Origin: UBA969 sp041694635
Lineage (GTDB): Bacteria; Planctomycetota; Planctomycetia; Gemmatales; Gemmataceae
Length of the DNA: 64,000 nt
Reading direction: 5' to 3'
Assembly: GCA_041694635.1 (NCBI GenBank)
Contig: JBDNHI010000014.1
Coordinates: forward strand, 1 to 64,000
Within the stretch, counting starts at the first letter, position 1. Every line of letters starts with the position of its first letter. Position numbers and translations under genes: made by a program. The notes under the pieces are model-generated. The model worked only from the letters and a program-made list of their open reading frames with translations, searched no databases and was not told the DNA's origin. Positions 8,088 through 17,087 of this stretch are shown here, in pieces.

Positions 8088-11000
8088 TTAGTTGCGGTTG
8101 ACAGTTTCATCTAGGTTCAGCAAGGTGTTAGCAAGCATAGTGTAAGCAGCGAGTTCGGGCTCGTTAAGCCCATCGCGAAATTTAGATTCGCCAATGCGGA
8201 TGATTTTAGAACTAGCAATGGGGTCTGCCTTATATCGTGCCAAGTGCTTTTGTAATCCTTCCATCACGATAGTCGTTTCCTCGGCAGAAGGTGAGCGAGC
8301 AAGGATGATGTTGTAAGCAAGGATAATACGCTTTTCAGGATCGTTTGCAGATTCGATGAGAAGTCTTTCAGCAAGTTTGCGAGCAGCTTCAAAATGTTGT
8401 GTGTCATTCATCAAATGCAAAGCTTGAAGGGGCGTGTTACTTCGTTCGCGCTTAGCACAAAGGGCCTCACGATTGGGCAGGTCGAAATTCGCCATGAAAG
8501 GCGCAGGCGCAGTCCGCTTGATGAAAACATAAATGCTTCTACGATATAAACCAGCACCAGTATCTTGCTTGTAGTTACGAGTGTTCGAACCTGTGAAGCC
8601 AACGGGTTCCCAAATGTTTGAAGGCTGGTAAGGCATAGAGCCTCTGCCGCCCATCTCTGGGCTAAGCAAGCCACTAGTGAATAGAATGTTGTCGCGGATT
8701 TGTTCTGCATCAAGGCGAATACGAGGCCCTCGGGCCAGCAATCTATTTTCGGGATCAAGGAGAATCAACTCATTAGTTACCCGAGAAGATTGCTGAAAAG
8801 CTTCGGAGGTAAGAAGCAGTTTCATCAATTTTTTGACATTCCATTGGGAGTCGCGAAAATCGGAAGCGAGCCAATCGAGAAGCTCTGGATGAGAAGGCAA
8901 TTCGCCTTGAGTACCTAAATCGCCACTAGATTTGACCAGTCCAGTACCAAAAACCTGCTGCCAAAACCTGTTGACCATAACGCGGGAAGTAAGAGGTTGC
9001 TCGGGGGAAACCAGCCAGTTGGCAAGGTCAAGTCGAGTAGCTCGCACTTTAGGATCAGATTTTTTTAGAGGAGGAAAAATAGCAGGTGTGTTCGGCTCAA
9101 CCTTTTCTCCGGGCTTATTATATTGCCCGCGTAGCATAACAAAACTATCGCGAGGCGTGGGTAGCTCGCGAAAAATGGTCGTGCCTGGCAGACTTTGCTC
9201 TAAGGTTGTTTTCTTCTTGGTTAACTCTTCAAGCTTAATTCTTAAAGGATCAATTTCAGATTTAGTTAGAGAACAAAAGTTAGCTAAATAGAACGCCCTT
9301 ACTTTAGCAATCTGTTCTTTAGCTTTAACAACTTCTGGCCCTTGTTTAATTAGAAGTGCTAAATCTTTATCTGCTTCAGAGAAATCTCTGCCCGTCTGTT
9401 GTTTCCACCAAGCAAGAAAAGATTTGGCAGGGTCGGCAGAAGGATCTTTCATCCCGGTGATGCCAATTTTATCCCAAAGCACGGTGCCACCAAATTGAGT
9501 CATAGCAAAACCATTAATAATAGAACCTTGCTTGAGGCCAAGTTTTTCAGCGGGAACTTCAATGCGCACCCATTTCCCCGTAGAAGGAAGCGGACCCATA
9601 TTTACCCTTTCAGTCGTATTTGCAGCGCCCCAAGCGATGGCGTTGTAATCTCCCCATACCGCACGATGTAGCCAATTAGTTGAGTGATACTGAAGCATAA
9701 TCGATTTAGGAAGTTTGTTATCTTGCAAATAAACATAGGCAAAGAAAACACTATCTTTTTGAATAGTAACGGGTGCCATATTTTCGCAAACATCTTGGGC
9801 TAGACCTGCATCAATCCTCCTGATGGCTTTAGTCCCACTGAAAACCTTGCCTTTTTTATTATCGACCAACTCAAGGGGCTTCCCCGGACTTGCAAAAACC
9901 TTGCTACCCTTAGGAAACTCATCTTCAAACCAAACATCTTCCGTTACCTTGGTTTCGCTTTTCGCCGGCTTCAATGCGGGGTCTTCGTAAGTTAGTTTAC
10001 TGGCTTGTTCAAGCATCTTCATGCGATGTGCTAATATTTCATTGTTAATTTCTTCAGCATTTTTTTTCATCTGAGGAAGAGCTAGCTTTACGATCGGGGG
10101 CAGCAATAATTGGTTACCATCTAAAGCTGCATCTGCTGCAGAATGAAAGAAAGCATATAGCGAATAATAATCCTTTGCGGTAATCGGGTCGAACTTATGG
10201 TCATGGCAAACAGCACAACCCCCAGTTAACCCTAAAAAAGCCTCGGTGAAATTCGAAGTACGATCCACTGCATTACGAAATACCCATTCTTCAGAGATAG
10301 AACCACCTTCACCCGTAGAAACATTGCAACGATTAAACCCAGTCGCAATCAACTGATCTAAAGTAGCGTTGGGTAATAAATCGCCCGCAACCTGTTCAAC
10401 GATAAAACGGTCAAAGGGTTGATTCTTATTGTAAGCCGCGATGACCCAATCTCGATACGCCCACATCTGCCTTTCATTATCTAGGTGCAATCCGTGGGTA
10501 TCTGCATAACGGGCAATATCAAGCCAATGGCGTGCCATCTCTTCGCCATACTTCGGCGATTCAAGATAACGGTCAATCATCTTTTCATAGGCATCAGGAG
10601 ATTTATCTTTTAGAAATGTTTCCATTTCCTGGACCGTAGGGGTTAAACCAGTAAGTGTGAAGGAAACTCTTCGCAATAGAGTAGAGCGATCCGCAAGTGA
10701 ACTATACTTCATCCCATTCTTTTTTAATCGTTCAAGAAGAAAAGAATCGATAGCGTATGGGGTTTTATCTAAAGGTTTTATGTTTGCGATAGGTTCAAAA
10801 GACCAATGCTTTTCATACTTTGCCCCTTGAGCAATCCACTTTTGCAGAGTTTCTTTCTGATCATTGGTCAAGGTTTTTTTAGTGGAAGGAGGGGGCATCA
10901 CCATCTTGCGTTCGGTTGCAAAAATTCTGGTAATAACTTGGCTGGTTTCAGGATGAGATGGAACAATGGCTTTCTCGCCCGAAGCCCCAGCTTTTATAAA

Positions 11001-11183
11001 ATGTGCAAAAGAATCGAGCCTGAGTTCGCCTTTACTTTTACCTTGTCCGTGGCAAGCAAAACAGTATTCCGAAAGAATCGGTCTGATGTCTTTATTAAAA
11101 CTTAGCGTAGGTTTAGGAACTTCCGCAGTATGAACCAGCGTTGATCCACCCAAAACTAAAAGAGCAAAAAACAAGCGCTTCAT
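8088..11183 (-). CDS. PSD1-type protein with heme motifs (DUF1549/DUF1553) and ConA-like insert
   Basis: 1031 residues with a signal peptide (about 1-20). Domain order: planctomycete cytochrome c domain with CFACHGQ (heme motif 41-45) and the distal stretch MVMPPP; DUF1549 (about 140-350) including GGCAVCHDHKFDP (323-327); an inserted beta-rich region (about 420-575) that looks like a concanavalin/LamG-type carbohydrate-binding fold; then DUF1553 (about 690-1000). Biochemical role unknown; heme and sugar-binding modules together suggest periplasmic oxidative or electron-transfer work on polymers, which is inference. It heads the PSD1-DUF1501-DUF6428 unit and may also be read from the upstream pair, whose last gene ends 143 bases away. 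Confidence 0.9.
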   Translation of the reverse strand: MKRLFFALLVLGGSTLVHTAEVPKPTLSFNKDIRPILSEYCFACHGQGKSKGELRLDSFAHFIKAGASGEKAIVPSHPETSQVITRIFATERKMVMPPPSTKKTLTNDQKETLQKWIAQGAKYEKHWSFEPIANIKPLDKTPYAIDSFLLERLKKNGMKYSSLADRSTLLRRVSFTLTGLTPTVQEMETFLKDKSPDAYEKMIDRYLESPKYGEEMARHWLDIARYADTHGLHLDNERQMWAYRDWVIAAYNKNQPFDRFIVEQVAGDLLPNATLDQLIATGFNRCNVSTGEGGSISEEWVFRNAVDRTSNFTEAFLGLTGGCAVCHDHKFDPITAKDYYSLYAFFHSAADAALDGNQLLLPPIVKLALPQMKKNAEEINNEILAHRMKMLEQASKLTYEDPALKPAKSETKVTEDVWFEDEFPKGSKVFASPGKPLELVDNKKGKVFSGTKAIRRIDAGLAQDVCENMAPVTIQKDSVFFAYVYLQDNKLPKSIMLQYHSTNWLHRAVWGDYNAIAWGAANTTERVNMGPLPSTGKWVRIEVPAEKLGLKQGSIINGFAMTQFGGTVLWDKIGITGMKDPSADPAKSFLAWWKQQTGRDFSEADKDLALLIKQGPEVVKAKEQIAKVRAFYLANFCSLTKSEIDPLRIKLEELTKKKTTLEQSLPGTTIFRELPTPRDSFVMLRGQYNKPGEKVEPNTPAIFPPLKKSDPKVRATRLDLANWLVSPEQPLTSRVMVNRFWQQVFGTGLVKSSGDLGTQGELPSHPELLDWLASDFRDSQWNVKKLMKLLLTSEAFQQSSRVTNELILLDPENRLLARGPRIRLDAEQIRDNILFTSGLLSPEMGGRGSMPYQPSNIWEPVGFTGSNTRNYKQDTGAGLYRRSIYVFIKRTAPAPFMANFDLPNREALCAKRERSNTPLQALHLMNDTQHFEAARKLAERLLIESANDPEKRIILAYNIILARSPSAEETTIVMEGLQKHLARYKADPIASSKIIRIGESKFRDGLNEPELAAYTMLANTLLNLDETVNRN

Positions 11184-11326
11184 ATTAATAACTCGGTTGA
11201 GATCTGGTTGAACCAGAGGTAGGTTGTGTAAACAGCGGAAGTCCTATTATAATTCTAGTCTTAAGGATTAAAATTCTCAATGGAAATAGATAAGCAGCGT
11301 AGTAAAACGATCAATGTTCGTTATGA

Positions 11327-12784
11327 TTATGCAAGTATTTGTGAGATTACCTTGCCGTGATCGATATCCAACCTCTTCCGGCCCGGAATTTCGAGCTGGC
11401 GAGAATCAAGCCCCATACAGTGAAGAATCGTGGCGTGAATATCGGTAACATAATGGCGATGTTCAACCGCGTGAAAACCAATTTCATCGGTAGTACCGTG
11501 TATGGTTCCCCCTTTAATTCCGCCCCCCGCCATCATGACCGAGAACCCATAGATGTGATGATCCCTGCCATCGGAACCTTGAGTGCCCGGAGTTCTACCA
11601 AACTCGGAGGCGAAAACAATAAGAGTTTGATCAAGCAGGCCCCTACGCTTTAGATCTTGAATCAACCCTGCGATAGGCTGATCGACCTTGGCACAGTTAG
11701 AGGAATGGTTAGCTTTTAACCCGCCGTGGGCATCCCAAGCCCCCGCGCCACCTGCACCGTGCTGCACCTGAATAAATCGAACGCCTCGTTCAACAAGCCT
11801 ACGGGCAGCAAGCATCTGGTTGCCAAAATCACGGGATGCGGGCTTATCGATCCCATAGATTTTCTTGGTCTCTTCGGTTTCTGTAGAAAAGTCCATCACT
11901 TCAGGGAGAGATTTTTGCATACGAAATGCAAGCTCGTAGCTTTTGATGCGGGCAGCAAGTGCCTGATCGTTGGGGTATTCCACGCCACGAATAGAATTAA
12001 GTTTCCCCACGAGGTCGAACCCCAGCTTTTGTTCGCTAAGCGAAATAGCTCGTTCGGGCTTACCAAAGTCAAGTGGGTTGTTGGCATCAACACGAGTAGG
12101 AACCGCATCGTGCATAGGTCCAAGATAATGGCCATCCTTCTTGTTCCAATACTCACGGCTGCCCATACTAATAAACTGAGGAAGATTATCATTAAGAGAG
12201 CCAAGCCCGTAATGCACCCACGCCCCTAGAGTTGGGTATTCTCCATCGAGCATATGCCTACCTGAATGAAACTGTGTTTGAGCCCCGTGGTTATCATCGG
12301 TGGTGTACATCGATCGAACGATGGAAATATCATCTGCGCAATTTCCGAGGTAGGGTAACCAATCGGAAACATCCATCCCACATTGACCGCGCTTTTTGAA
12401 CCCTACTTGTGTGGGAAACAACTTGTTTCGCTGCTGACCGTTGGCATCGTTGACCACAGTAACTCGGGCCAGTTTTAATTTCTCTGGGTCTTGGGTGCTT
12501 TTATACGGGGTTTCGCCTATCGACTTCCCTGCATATTTATCTAGCTCGGGCTTGGGATCAAAGGTTTCAAGATGGCTTACCCCACCATTCATAAATAACC
12601 AGATCACACTTTTAGCCTTGGCGAAGGGAAGTGCTTTGCCATCGGGTGGCGACCAAGCAGCAGGGGCCTCTGCCCGAGTAACTCCATCGCTTTGCAGCAT
12701 AGCCCCTAAGGCCAAACCAGTAAAACCCATTCCCATATCTGATAGGAATGCTCTGCGCTGCGTGAATTGAGGTAATTGGTTCAT
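11327..12784 (-). CDS. DUF1501 domain protein
   Basis: 485 residues. The N-terminus QRRAFLSDMGMGFTGLALG is Tat-like. Family landmarks are FMNGGVSHLETFDPKP, RRLVERGVRFIQVQHG, FASEFGRTPG and GRDHHIYGFSVMMAGGG. The ATG at 12784 follows a GGGG run at a fitting distance. It sits 17 bases behind its PSD1 partner, the same spacing seen for the other pairs here. Its best-matching relative within the window is not the neighbouring DUF1501 at 6609; the two share only the family motifs, so a recent tandem duplication is unlikely. Confidence 0.9.
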   Translation of the reverse strand: MNQLPQFTQRRAFLSDMGMGFTGLALGAMLQSDGVTRAEAPAAWSPPDGKALPFAKAKSVIWLFMNGGVSHLETFDPKPELDKYAGKSIGETPYKSTQDPEKLKLARVTVVNDANGQQRNKLFPTQVGFKKRGQCGMDVSDWLPYLGNCADDISIVRSMYTTDDNHGAQTQFHSGRHMLDGEYPTLGAWVHYGLGSLNDNLPQFISMGSREYWNKKDGHYLGPMHDAVPTRVDANNPLDFGKPERAISLSEQKLGFDLVGKLNSIRGVEYPNDQALAARIKSYELAFRMQKSLPEVMDFSTETEETKKIYGIDKPASRDFGNQMLAARRLVERGVRFIQVQHGAGGAGAWDAHGGLKANHSSNCAKVDQPIAGLIQDLKRRGLLDQTLIVFASEFGRTPGTQGSDGRDHHIYGFSVMMAGGGIKGGTIHGTTDEIGFHAVEHRHYVTDIHATILHCMGLDSRQLEIPGRKRLDIDHGKVISQILA

Positions 12785-12801
12785 GGCGTAGCCCCTTTAG
12801 T

Positions 12802-15429
12802 TTATCGTACGGTTACAAAGTCGTTGTGATTAATCAGAGTGTGAATCAACAAAGATCTACCTCTAGAATTCCCCACTGCTTTCTGAGTTGTAGCATCGAC
12901 ATTTTTCCACGATGCCAGTGCCTTCAAACATTCAAATATTTCCTCTGCTGTTGGATCGCTTCCTAATAAAAGTTTGAATGCGGAGGTAATGAATACGGTA
13001 TCGGGTTCTTTAGCAAGTTTAAGTTCTAGCCTTGCGTGAATCGCTTCTGACATTGTCCAAGCGATTTTACTGTTGGAAAGAGTAAGCGCCTGCTGAGGTA
13101 GAATACTCTCATCCCTACGATAGCATTCAAGCACATTGGCATCATCAAACTGCATTAAGAAGCGATCGTGCTCGTTATGAGATTGGAAGAAATAAAGGGC
13201 TCGCCTGGTGGAGTCATTTTGTGCTGCGGGGGGAACGGTAGGGCCACCTAAAGTGAGATCGAGTTTGCCCGCAAGTTGTAACATAGAATCGCGAACCGCT
13301 TGAGCTTCTAGCCTTTTAGGATTAGCGTGCCAAAGCAATTTGTTATCTCGATCGATTGCAATATTCTTTTCGTGATTTAAAGTGGAAGATGCCATCTTAT
13401 AGGCATTTGAGGTAACCATTATGCGGTGTAATCGTTTCATATCCCAGTTGTTTTGCATAAAGTCTGCTGCAAGCCAATCGAGCAATTCGGGGTGAGAGGG
13501 AAGCGCCCCCTTTCGTCCGAAATCGAAAACAGTATCAACCATTGGCTTGCCAAAATGGCGCGTCCAGATGTGATTGACCGCAACTCGGGCGGTTAATGGG
13601 TTCGATTTTTCAGTCATCCAAGATGCAAGTGCAGAACGCCTACCCGAACTGGTTTTAGGATAAGGCTTATTGCGAGATACTTCAGTTTCTAAGTTGGATT
13701 CCAAGGTTTTAATCGAACCCTTGAGCGGAGCAAATAGCTCTGAAGGGATGTTTAAGTTTTTGGTTGCAGTTTCGATTGCTTTTGCAGCAGCTTCTACTTT
13801 CTTCTTGGCTACATCTTCTTTACCCTTTGCAGCAGTTTGCTGTTCAATTTCTGCTTGGATTAAATCAAGCGTGGCTTTTACTAATGCTGTTTTCTTTTCT
13901 AAAGTTGCAGCAGCTTTTGCTTTGGTTTTGGTTGTCTCGGTGCTAGGTTCAAGCACCTGTGCTTTGGTTGCTTCAAAGCGTGCATCTAAAGTTTTATCTT
14001 CTTCTTGAGCAACTTCTAGAGCAACAGTTGCGGCTTTGATTTTCTTTTCAAGCAAAGGCTTTTCATCTTCTTTTTTTGATAATTTCAATGCTTCTTGAGC
14101 TAGTTGTAATGCTTTGTTTGCAAGTTCTAATTTTGTGTTGGATGCGAGTTTGCTGTTTTCATAGGTGACAGGTCGGATTTCTGGTGCCCTTGCCTCTGCG
14201 GGTAATACTACTGGTACTATCTTTAATTCTTCTCGCTTAAGAAACGCTGGTAAGCCCGGTGCTATTGATTTATCCTTCTTCGGATTCTTCTCATCTCCCC
14301 TAACCAATAGCCAAGTAGGTGCATCTAAATTACAATCGAACACTCTAGGAATTCCATCCTTTTCAAAATCGGTCTCGCCCTTCACCATATCTGTCCTAAC
14401 CTGATAAGGCTCAAAGAAGGCACGAAGTTGATAATATTCTACCTGCGCTATCGGGTCGTACTTATGATCGTGGCATTTAACACAGTTGATGGTCAGGCCC
14501 ATAAAAGCTTTAAAGGTGTGCTCGACGGTTTCTTCCATCCAAGAATTTCGATTGAACTTAAAATATTGGCGTGCGAGAAAACCCGTGGCTCTAACTTTTT
14601 CAAGATCATTCGGGTAAAGCTCATCTGCTGCTAGCATCTGACGCAGCATCTCATCGTAAGGGATATTATTATTGAGAGATTCAATCACCCAGTCGCGATA
14701 ATGCCAAATATGCTTTTGACTGTTACGAAGTTCTGCACCCAAACCCCACCAGTCGGTGTAACGCCAAATGTCCATCCAATGCCTGCCCCAGCGTTCGCCA
14801 TACTGTTTGCTTGCGATTAATTTATCTACGACTTTTTCGTAGGCATCGGGAGAAGAGTCATTAAGGAAAGACTGATAATCCTGTTCAAGTGGTGGTAAGC
14901 CAGTTAGATCAAGATACAATCTTCGCAGAAGGGTTTGTTTGTTTGCAGGAACCTGAGGGGTTAGGTTTTTATTCTTCCAAGCAAGTTGGGTGAAGAAATC
15001 GATTGGGTTGGTGTTTGCAGGAATATTAGTTTTAACGGGAGAGTTAAAAGCCCAATGATCTTTAGGGCTGACCTCGGGCTTATCATCTTTGGGGCTAGGG
15101 GCACCAGCTGCGATCCAGCGTTCAATAGCTTGAATCTGAGCAGGAGTAACAGGTTCGCCTTCGGGTGGCATACGCTCGGTTTCTTCCAAAGAAGTAATGC
15201 GGGCGATTAAATGGCTATCTTTCGGTTTTCCTACATTTATGATTTTCGTTTTGCCATTCCCTGCGCTGATGAATTCGACGGTATCGAGCCGTAGTTTGCT
15301 GTTTTGCTTTAGCGCACCGTGACAAGAATAGCAGCGTGATTGTAGCAAAGGTTTGATCACTTTTTGGTAATCATCAATTGGGTCAATTGCAAAAGTTAAG
15401 TTCAAAAGTAAGAGGGTATGTAAAATCAT
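12802..15429 (-). CDS. PSD1-type protein with heme motifs and a long coiled coil
   Basis: 875 residues with a short N-terminal signal. Domain order: cytochrome c domain with CYSCHGA (33-37) and ERMPPEGEP; DUF1549 with INCVKCHDHKYDP (316-320); an Ala/Lys/Glu-rich stretch at about 433-560 with strong heptad character and no proline, predicted as a long coiled coil; then DUF1553 (about 600-875). The coiled coil sits where the other PSD1 protein here has a ConA-like insert, so this junction tolerates quite different modules. First gene of the DUF1549/DUF1501 cluster on the minus strand; the divergent sulfatase starts 208 bases away. Confidence 0.9.
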   Translation of the reverse strand: MILHTLLLLNLTFAIDPIDDYQKVIKPLLQSRCYSCHGALKQNSKLRLDTVEFISAGNGKTKIINVGKPKDSHLIARITSLEETERMPPEGEPVTPAQIQAIERWIAAGAPSPKDDKPEVSPKDHWAFNSPVKTNIPANTNPIDFFTQLAWKNKNLTPQVPANKQTLLRRLYLDLTGLPPLEQDYQSFLNDSSPDAYEKVVDKLIASKQYGERWGRHWMDIWRYTDWWGLGAELRNSQKHIWHYRDWVIESLNNNIPYDEMLRQMLAADELYPNDLEKVRATGFLARQYFKFNRNSWMEETVEHTFKAFMGLTINCVKCHDHKYDPIAQVEYYQLRAFFEPYQVRTDMVKGETDFEKDGIPRVFDCNLDAPTWLLVRGDEKNPKKDKSIAPGLPAFLKREELKIVPVVLPAEARAPEIRPVTYENSKLASNTKLELANKALQLAQEALKLSKKEDEKPLLEKKIKAATVALEVAQEEDKTLDARFEATKAQVLEPSTETTKTKAKAAATLEKKTALVKATLDLIQAEIEQQTAAKGKEDVAKKKVEAAAKAIETATKNLNIPSELFAPLKGSIKTLESNLETEVSRNKPYPKTSSGRRSALASWMTEKSNPLTARVAVNHIWTRHFGKPMVDTVFDFGRKGALPSHPELLDWLAADFMQNNWDMKRLHRIMVTSNAYKMASSTLNHEKNIAIDRDNKLLWHANPKRLEAQAVRDSMLQLAGKLDLTLGGPTVPPAAQNDSTRRALYFFQSHNEHDRFLMQFDDANVLECYRRDESILPQQALTLSNSKIAWTMSEAIHARLELKLAKEPDTVFITSAFKLLLGSDPTAEEIFECLKALASWKNVDATTQKAVGNSRGRSLLIHTLINHNDFVTVR

Positions 15430-15637
15430 AGTTTTAAGTCTTGGTAGGATCGATATTAAAGCTTATTTATCATAACCATTGGTGCGAAGAAATGCCAGAA
15501 TAAACAGGATAATTGCAGGGCACAAAGGTTGAACTAAACTATTTATCTTTCAGGTTTTTAGTGCCTTTTCTGAAGTATTGATTGTAATGTTTATTAGGAA
15601 TCGAGCTTAATTTGTTTTAAATGCTAGGGCTATAACT

Positions 15638-17083
15638 ATGTTCAAATATCTTGTAATAATTCTCTTTCTTGTAGTTTCAGAAACATTTCAATACGGTTTT
15701 GCCCCAAGCTTAATTTTTGCAGCAGAGCCAAAAACGAATGTTATCGTCATCCTTGCAGATGACCTAGGTTGGGCTGATTTATCTTGTTATGGCAACCCAT
15801 TTCACGAAACCCCTCATCTAGATCAAATGGCAAAAGAGGGCGTTCGATTTACTAACGCCTATTCTGCCTGTACCGTTTGTTCACCAACTCGGGCAGCCCT
15901 CTTATCAGGCCAATACCCCGCTAGGCTTCGTGTTACCGATTGGATTCCGGGCCATATCCCTGCCAATGCCAAACTTAACTCCCCCGATTGGATCAAACAA
16001 CTTCCACTTAATACCAACACCATCGCTGAATATTTTTCAAAGCAGGGATACTTTTGCGCATCGGTAGGAAAATGGCACCTAGGCAACGAAGACTCTTATC
16101 CCGAGAAACACGGCTTCTTGGTAAACATTGCGGGGACAAATAAAGGTCAGCCACCTAGTTATTTTTCCCCTTATAACATTGCAACCCTTCCTGATGGCCC
16201 TAAGGGGGAATACATCACCGACCGATTAACCGATGAAGTCATTAAGTTGATTGACCAGAATGTTGCAAAACCTTTTTTCATTTATCTACCTCATTTTGCG
16301 GTTCATACTCCGCTTCAGGCAAAGGAGCAACTTGTTGCAAAATACAAAGCAAAGGCAGGTTTGAAAACCAGCCCAGTTTACGCTGCGATGCTAGAATCTT
16401 TAGACGAAAGCGTAGGTCGGATTCGCAACCATTTAAAAAGTAAGAAACTTGATCAAAACACAACCGTAATATTTACTTCCGATAATGGTGGGCTCAGTGA
16501 TCTATTCAATAATGGTACGAGAAGGCCGGGGCCAACCAGTAATTTACCCTTGCGATTAGGTAAGGGATCTCCTTATGAAGGAGGAACCCGTGTGCCATTC
16601 ATTGTTTGTTCATCGAAAATTTCCAAGGCCGGAAAGATCAGCAAGGTGCCTGTGATGTCGATCGATATTTTGCCTACGGTATTAGAGATTGGATTGGGGC
16701 AAAAACCAGAAGGGATAAGTGATGGGAAAAGTATAGTGCCCGCATTACAGGGAGCAGAGACCTTAGGCCGTGATGAACTTTTTTGGCATTACCCTCATTA
16801 TCATCCGGGTGGGGCTACCCCCTACTCTGCGGTTCGCCAAAACAATTGGAAATTGATTCATACTTATGAAAAAAATAAGTTTGAACTTTATAACCTTGAA
16901 ACCGATCCTTATGAAACGCAAGATGTTTCAGGTTCAGAAACTACACTGGTTAAAACCCTTAGTGCAAGGCTAGATGCTTGGCGCAAAGATGTGGCAGCTC
17001 AACCCCCTGTGCCCAACCCAAAGTACAACCCATCTATACCCGAAGATGGAACTAAAAAAGACCAGAAAAAACAAGGAAAGTAA
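15638..17083 (+). CDS. Sulfatase (formylglycine type), secreted
   Basis: 481 residues with an N-terminal signal peptide (cleavage likely near residue 29). The start of the sulfatase fold, VILADDLGWADLSCYG, holds the calcium-binding aspartates. The formylglycine site CSPTRAALLSG begins at Cys81, with GKWHLG further on. FTSDNGG and the C-terminal sub-domain (WKLIHTYEK, FELYNLETDPYE) are complete. Likely removes sulfate from a polysaccharide; substrate not predictable. The enzyme needs a formylglycine-generating maturase, not present in this window. Only four bases separate its stop from the next sulfatase start, so the two form an operon. Confidence 0.93.
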   Translation: MFKYLVIILFLVVSETFQYGFAPSLIFAAEPKTNVIVILADDLGWADLSCYGNPFHETPHLDQMAKEGVRFTNAYSACTVCSPTRAALLSGQYPARLRVTDWIPGHIPANAKLNSPDWIKQLPLNTNTIAEYFSKQGYFCASVGKWHLGNEDSYPEKHGFLVNIAGTNKGQPPSYFSPYNIATLPDGPKGEYITDRLTDEVIKLIDQNVAKPFFIYLPHFAVHTPLQAKEQLVAKYKAKAGLKTSPVYAAMLESLDESVGRIRNHLKSKKLDQNTTVIFTSDNGGLSDLFNNGTRRPGPTSNLPLRLGKGSPYEGGTRVPFIVCSSKISKAGKISKVPVMSIDILPTVLEIGLGQKPEGISDGKSIVPALQGAETLGRDELFWHYPHYHPGGATPYSAVRQNNWKLIHTYEKNKFELYNLETDPYETQDVSGSETTLVKTLSARLDAWRKDVAAQPPVPNPKYNPSIPEDGTKKDQKKQGK

Positions 17084-17087
17084 AACG

